Source of the DNA: Buchnera aphidicola (Chaitophorus sp. 3695)
Lineage (GTDB): Bacteria; Pseudomonadota; Gammaproteobacteria; Enterobacterales; Enterobacteriaceae
Assembly (NCBI RefSeq): GCF_964058985.1
Contig: NZ_OZ060379.1
Location: 186,001 to 250,000 of the forward strand
Direction: 5' to 3'
DNA length: 64,000 bases
A model generated the notes under the pieces. The model saw nothing but the letters and a program-made list of their open reading frames with translations, was not told where the DNA came from and searched no databases. This document shows, piece after piece, positions 60,135 to 64,000 of this stretch; the first letter of the stretch is position 1; each line of letters begins with the position of its first letter. Both the position numbers and the translations under genes were made by a program.

Positions 60135-62195
60135 TTATTTTTTATTTTTTTTTAATTTTGATATAAATTTCATTATCCAATAAATTTTTTTTTTTGAAGT
60201 TTTAAATTCTTTTTTAAACACAATAGTATTTTTTTCTTTTAGTTTCCAATATTTATATTTTTTTTTAATATAATTTACTAATGATAGTGTATTAATTGTA
60301 TTTGAAGATAAAAATTTTATTTCACCACCTGTATTATTAAAATTAATTTGTTTAATTTTATATGATTCTGCAATAATTTGCATTTTTTTCATACTTAATA
60401 AATTTTTTAATAAATTTGGAATTTTTCCAAATTTTTTTTTTAAACTTAATTTAACTATTTTTAATTGATTTAAATTACTTGAATTAGAAATTTTTAAATA
60501 ATAAGATAATCTTTGATTGATATCATAAATGTAATTTTCAGGAATTAAAGCTGGAATATTTAACTTAATTTTAGTTTTTTTATTAAATAAATTTTTAGTT
60601 ATATTTTTATTTCCTTTTTTCAAAGTTTGAATAGCTTTTTTTAATAATTTTAAATATAATTCTAATCCTATATTTTCTATATATCCGCTTTGTTTAGAAC
60701 CTAGAATTTCTCCTACTCCTCGAATTTCTAAATCATGAGTAGCTAAAGAAAATCCTGCACTAAAATCTTGTATAGATGATATAGATTTAAGTCTTTTTTT
60801 TGCATTTTCTGTAATTTTTTTTAAATTTGATACTAATAACCATGCATACGCCTGATGATAAGATCTTCCTACTCTTCCACGTAATTGATGTAATTGTGAT
60901 AAACCAAAACAATCAGCGTTTTCAATAATGATTGTATTTGCTAAAGGAATATCTAATCCATTTTCAATAATTGTCGTACATAATAATATATTAAATTGAT
61001 TTGTATAAAAATCATGAATTACTTTTTTTAGACATTTTTTATTCATTTTACCATGTCCAACATTAAATTTTCCTTCTGGAACTAATTTAGATAAATAATC
61101 TAATTTTTGTTGAATTTTATTTACTTTATTATAAATATAATATACTTGCCCTCCTCTATTTAATTCTTTTAGAATTGCATTTCTAATAATTTTTTCATTT
61201 TTATTACGAATAAATGTTTTTACTAGTAATTTTTTATCTGGAGGAGTTTTAATAATAGATAAATCTCGAATACCTAATAGAGATATATTTAAAGTTCTAG
61301 GAATTGGAGTAGCAGTTAGAGTTAATATGTCAATATTGTAGAATTTTTTTTTCATAAATTCTTTATGATGTACTCCAAATCTATGTTCTTCATCAATAAT
61401 TAACAATCCTAAATTATTCCATCTTAATTTTTTCAATAAAATTTTATGTGTACCTATTAAAATATTTATTTTTCCATTTTTTATATTTTTTAAAATGTAT
61501 TTTTGTTCTTTTTTAGTTTTAAAATTAGAAAACATTTCTATATATATAGAATATTTAGAAAATCTATGAATAAAATTATTATAATGTTGTTGAGCAAGTA
61601 ATGTAGTAGGAACTAAAATAGCTACTTGTTTATTATTATAACTAGCTATAAAAGCTGCTCTCATAGCTACTTCTGTTTTTCCAAATCCAACATCTCCACA
61701 TACTAAACGATCCATAGGTTTTGAAGAATACATATCGTTTAAAACTGAATCTATAACTTTAGATTGATCAGGTGTAGTTTTAAATGGAAAAAGATCACAA
61801 AATTCTTTATATTTTTTTTGATTTTTCTTAAAAGAAAATCCTATATGAGAACTTCTTTTTGCATAAATATTTAATAAAATTGCAGCAGTATCAAATATTT
61901 TTTTTGAAATTTTTTTTTTTTCTTTTGCCCAACTATCACTTCCTAATTTATGTAATGGAATAATTTTTTTAGTGTTATTTTGATATATATTAATTAAATT
62001 TAATGAAGAGACAGGTACATATAATTTGTCTTTGTCTGCATATAAAATAACGATGTATTCAGATTTAATTCCAGATGTTTCAATTGTTTTTAAACCTTGA
62101 TATCTTCCAATTCCATGTTTGAGATGAATAATTGGTTGATTAATACTTATGTTAAAATTTTTTTTTTTGAGTAATTTAAAATATTTTTTTTTCAT
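60135..62195 (-). CDS. mfd: Transcription-repair coupling factor Mfd, N-terminal half missing
   Basis: Superfamily 2 translocase that pushes stalled RNA polymerase off DNA. 686 residues against 1148 in E. coli. It begins at the RNA-polymerase-interacting domain (QPIIHLKHGIGRYQGL at 20-35). The motor follows: motif I GDVGFGKTE from 167, DEEHRFG, TATPIPRTLN, then QLHQLRGRVGRSYHQAYAWLL. The C-terminal domain 7 (from about 540) is present. The UvrB-like module that recruits UvrA (about 465 residues) is absent, and only 285 bp lie upstream, so this is a true deletion and not a frameshift. Confidence 0.95.
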   Translation of the reverse strand: MKKKYFKLLKKKNFNISINQPIIHLKHGIGRYQGLKTIETSGIKSEYIVILYADKDKLYVPVSSLNLINIYQNNTKKIIPLHKLGSDSWAKEKKKISKKIFDTAAILLNIYAKRSSHIGFSFKKNQKKYKEFCDLFPFKTTPDQSKVIDSVLNDMYSSKPMDRLVCGDVGFGKTEVAMRAAFIASYNNKQVAILVPTTLLAQQHYNNFIHRFSKYSIYIEMFSNFKTKKEQKYILKNIKNGKINILIGTHKILLKKLRWNNLGLLIIDEEHRFGVHHKEFMKKKFYNIDILTLTATPIPRTLNISLLGIRDLSIIKTPPDKKLLVKTFIRNKNEKIIRNAILKELNRGGQVYYIYNKVNKIQQKLDYLSKLVPEGKFNVGHGKMNKKCLKKVIHDFYTNQFNILLCTTIIENGLDIPLANTIIIENADCFGLSQLHQLRGRVGRSYHQAYAWLLVSNLKKITENAKKRLKSISSIQDFSAGFSLATHDLEIRGVGEILGSKQSGYIENIGLELYLKLLKKAIQTLKKGNKNITKNLFNKKTKIKLNIPALIPENYIYDINQRLSYYLKISNSSNLNQLKIVKLSLKKKFGKIPNLLKNLLSMKKMQIIAESYKIKQINFNNTGGEIKFLSSNTINTLSLVNYIKKKYKYWKLKEKNTIVFKKEFKTSKKKIYWIMKFISKLKKNKK

Positions 62196-62432
62196 AAATT
62201 TATTAAAGAAATCGTATTAAAATAAATATTTTTATTTGATTAAAAATATATTTATATTATTTAAAAAATATTTAATGATATTTTAAATAAAAATTTTATA
62301 AATTTTAATGCTTAAAAAATTTTATTTATTATTAAAATAATATGTTAAAATTAAAAAAAATAAAAATATATTATAATATATTTTTTTTTAAAACAGAATT
62401 AAATTATATTTAAAATATGTAAAAATAAATAA

Positions 62433-63476
<1,044 letters not shown>

Positions 63477-63499
63477 AATTTTTTTTAAAATATTTTAAC

Positions 63500-63528
63500 T
63501 AGGTATATATTAAATTTATATATACCTA
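63500..63528. terminator. Hairpin between convergent gapA and fldA
   Basis: 10-bp perfect arms TAGGTATATA (63500-63509) and TATATACCTA (63519-63528) around a 9-nt loop, midway between the two stop codons. Folds from both strands, so a two-way terminator is likely. Confidence 0.6.
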
Positions 63529-63561
63529 ATTTAATTTATTTATATAATATTTTTGATAAGA

Positions 63562-64000
63562 TTATTTTGTATTTAAAATTTTTTTTAACCACTTTTTAAT
63601 TCTTATTTTAGTAAGTTTTGATTGCCTGTCTTCATCAATTACTAATCCTAAAAAATATTTTTTATTTAACAATGCTTTCGAAGACTCAAAAGAATAATTT
63701 TTAGAAGGCCATTTTCCTATAACTGTAGCTCCTTTTGATATAACAATATCATATATTTCTTTCATACCATCACAAAAATATTCTCCATAATCTTCTTGGT
63801 CTCCACATCCAAAAATTGCAATTTTTTTGCTATGAAAATTAATTTTTTTTAAGACTGGAATAAAATCATCCCAATCGCATTGTAATTCTCCATAATACCA
63901 AGTAGGAACACCAAAAATTAAAAAATCATATTTTAAAAAATCTTTTATTTCAGTTGTAGATATATCATGTAAAACAGTTTTATTTTCTCCAATATATTTA
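63562..64000 (-). CDS. fldA: Flavodoxin, 5' end outside window
   Basis: Small FMN electron carrier, in E. coli the reductant for radical-SAM enzymes such as BioB. The frame stays open to the window edge; about 146 residues are visible and roughly the first 28, with the FMN-phosphate loop, lie outside. Visible FMN-binding loops are [18 protein letters not shown] and [16 protein letters not shown], nearly identical to E. coli FldA. The C-terminus ([20 protein letters not shown]) is conserved. Confidence 0.96.
   Translation of the reverse strand, partial: KYIGENKTVLHDISTTEIKDFLKYDFLIFGVPTWYYGELQCDWDDFIPVLKKINFHSKKIAIFGCGDQEDYGEYFCDGMKEIYDIVISKGATVIGKWPSKNYSFESSKALLNKKYFLGLVIDEDRQSKLTKIRIKKWLKKILNTK

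Overview
The window is a very AT-rich stretch of a reduced gammaproteobacterial chromosome. Gene content, gene order and product similarity all point to Buchnera aphidicola, the primary endosymbiont of aphids. Supporting signs are enterobacterial gene order with genes removed in place, single-copy housekeeping genes, a lone 16S rRNA gene followed by tRNA-Ile and tRNA-Ala with no 23S gene, retained essential amino acid pathways (ilvIH, dapD, trpDCBA), lysine-rich proteins with poly(A) tracts, and no mobile elements. Because trpDCBA, bioADB and ribA are retained, I doubt that it is a strain that shares these tasks with a co-symbiont; the host aphid cannot be named from the sequence.

Layout. 1-6 kb: the end of lpdA, erpA, then the remains of the division/cell-wall cluster (ftsZ, ftsA, rsmH), with all mur and fts synthesis genes missing. 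6-12 kb: ilvH (half-length) and ilvI, degP, dapD, map. 12-26 kb: rpsB-tsf-pyrH-frr, bamA, fabZ, dnaE, proS (no editing domain), argS, with deserts where dxr/uppS and flhBA are expected. 26.4-31 kb: promoter, boxA leader and 16S rRNA-tRNA unit, gloB, rnhA, dnaQ, tRNA-Asp. 31-47 kb: grpE, smpB, tadA, the acpS-era-rnc-lepB-lepA block, mnmA, purB, fabI, rnb, a marC-family gene, lipB, lipA, pyrF, ribA. 47-53 kb: yciA, the tightly coupled trpDCBA operon, suhB. 53-64 kb: hisS, glyA, bioD, bioB, bioA, pgl, mfd (lacking its N-terminal half), gapA and a partial fldA.

Together the genes cover translation and RNA maturation (rpsB, tsf, frr, argS, proS, hisS, map, smpB, tadA, mnmA, rsmH, rnc, era, lepA), replication (dnaE, dnaQ, rnhA), fatty acid and lipoate supply (fabZ, fabI, acpS, lipA, lipB), central metabolism (lpdA, gapA, pgl) and nutrient provision to the host (branched-chain amino acids, lysine precursor, tryptophan, last steps of biotin, start of riboflavin). 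ErpA and flavodoxin plausibly serve the radical-SAM Fe-S enzymes LipA and BioB.

I see no new mobile, defence or secondary-metabolite system. The notable signals are evolutionary remodelling of known parts: a SuhB with all its phosphatase metal ligands replaced, alongside a well-kept boxA/pre-16S processing leader; an IlvH reduced to its ACT domain; a ProRS without its editing domain; an Mfd without the UvrA-recruiting half; an A13 slippage-prone junction joining trpC to trpB; and coordinated loss of murein and isoprenoid genes while FtsA and FtsZ keep their interaction tails.
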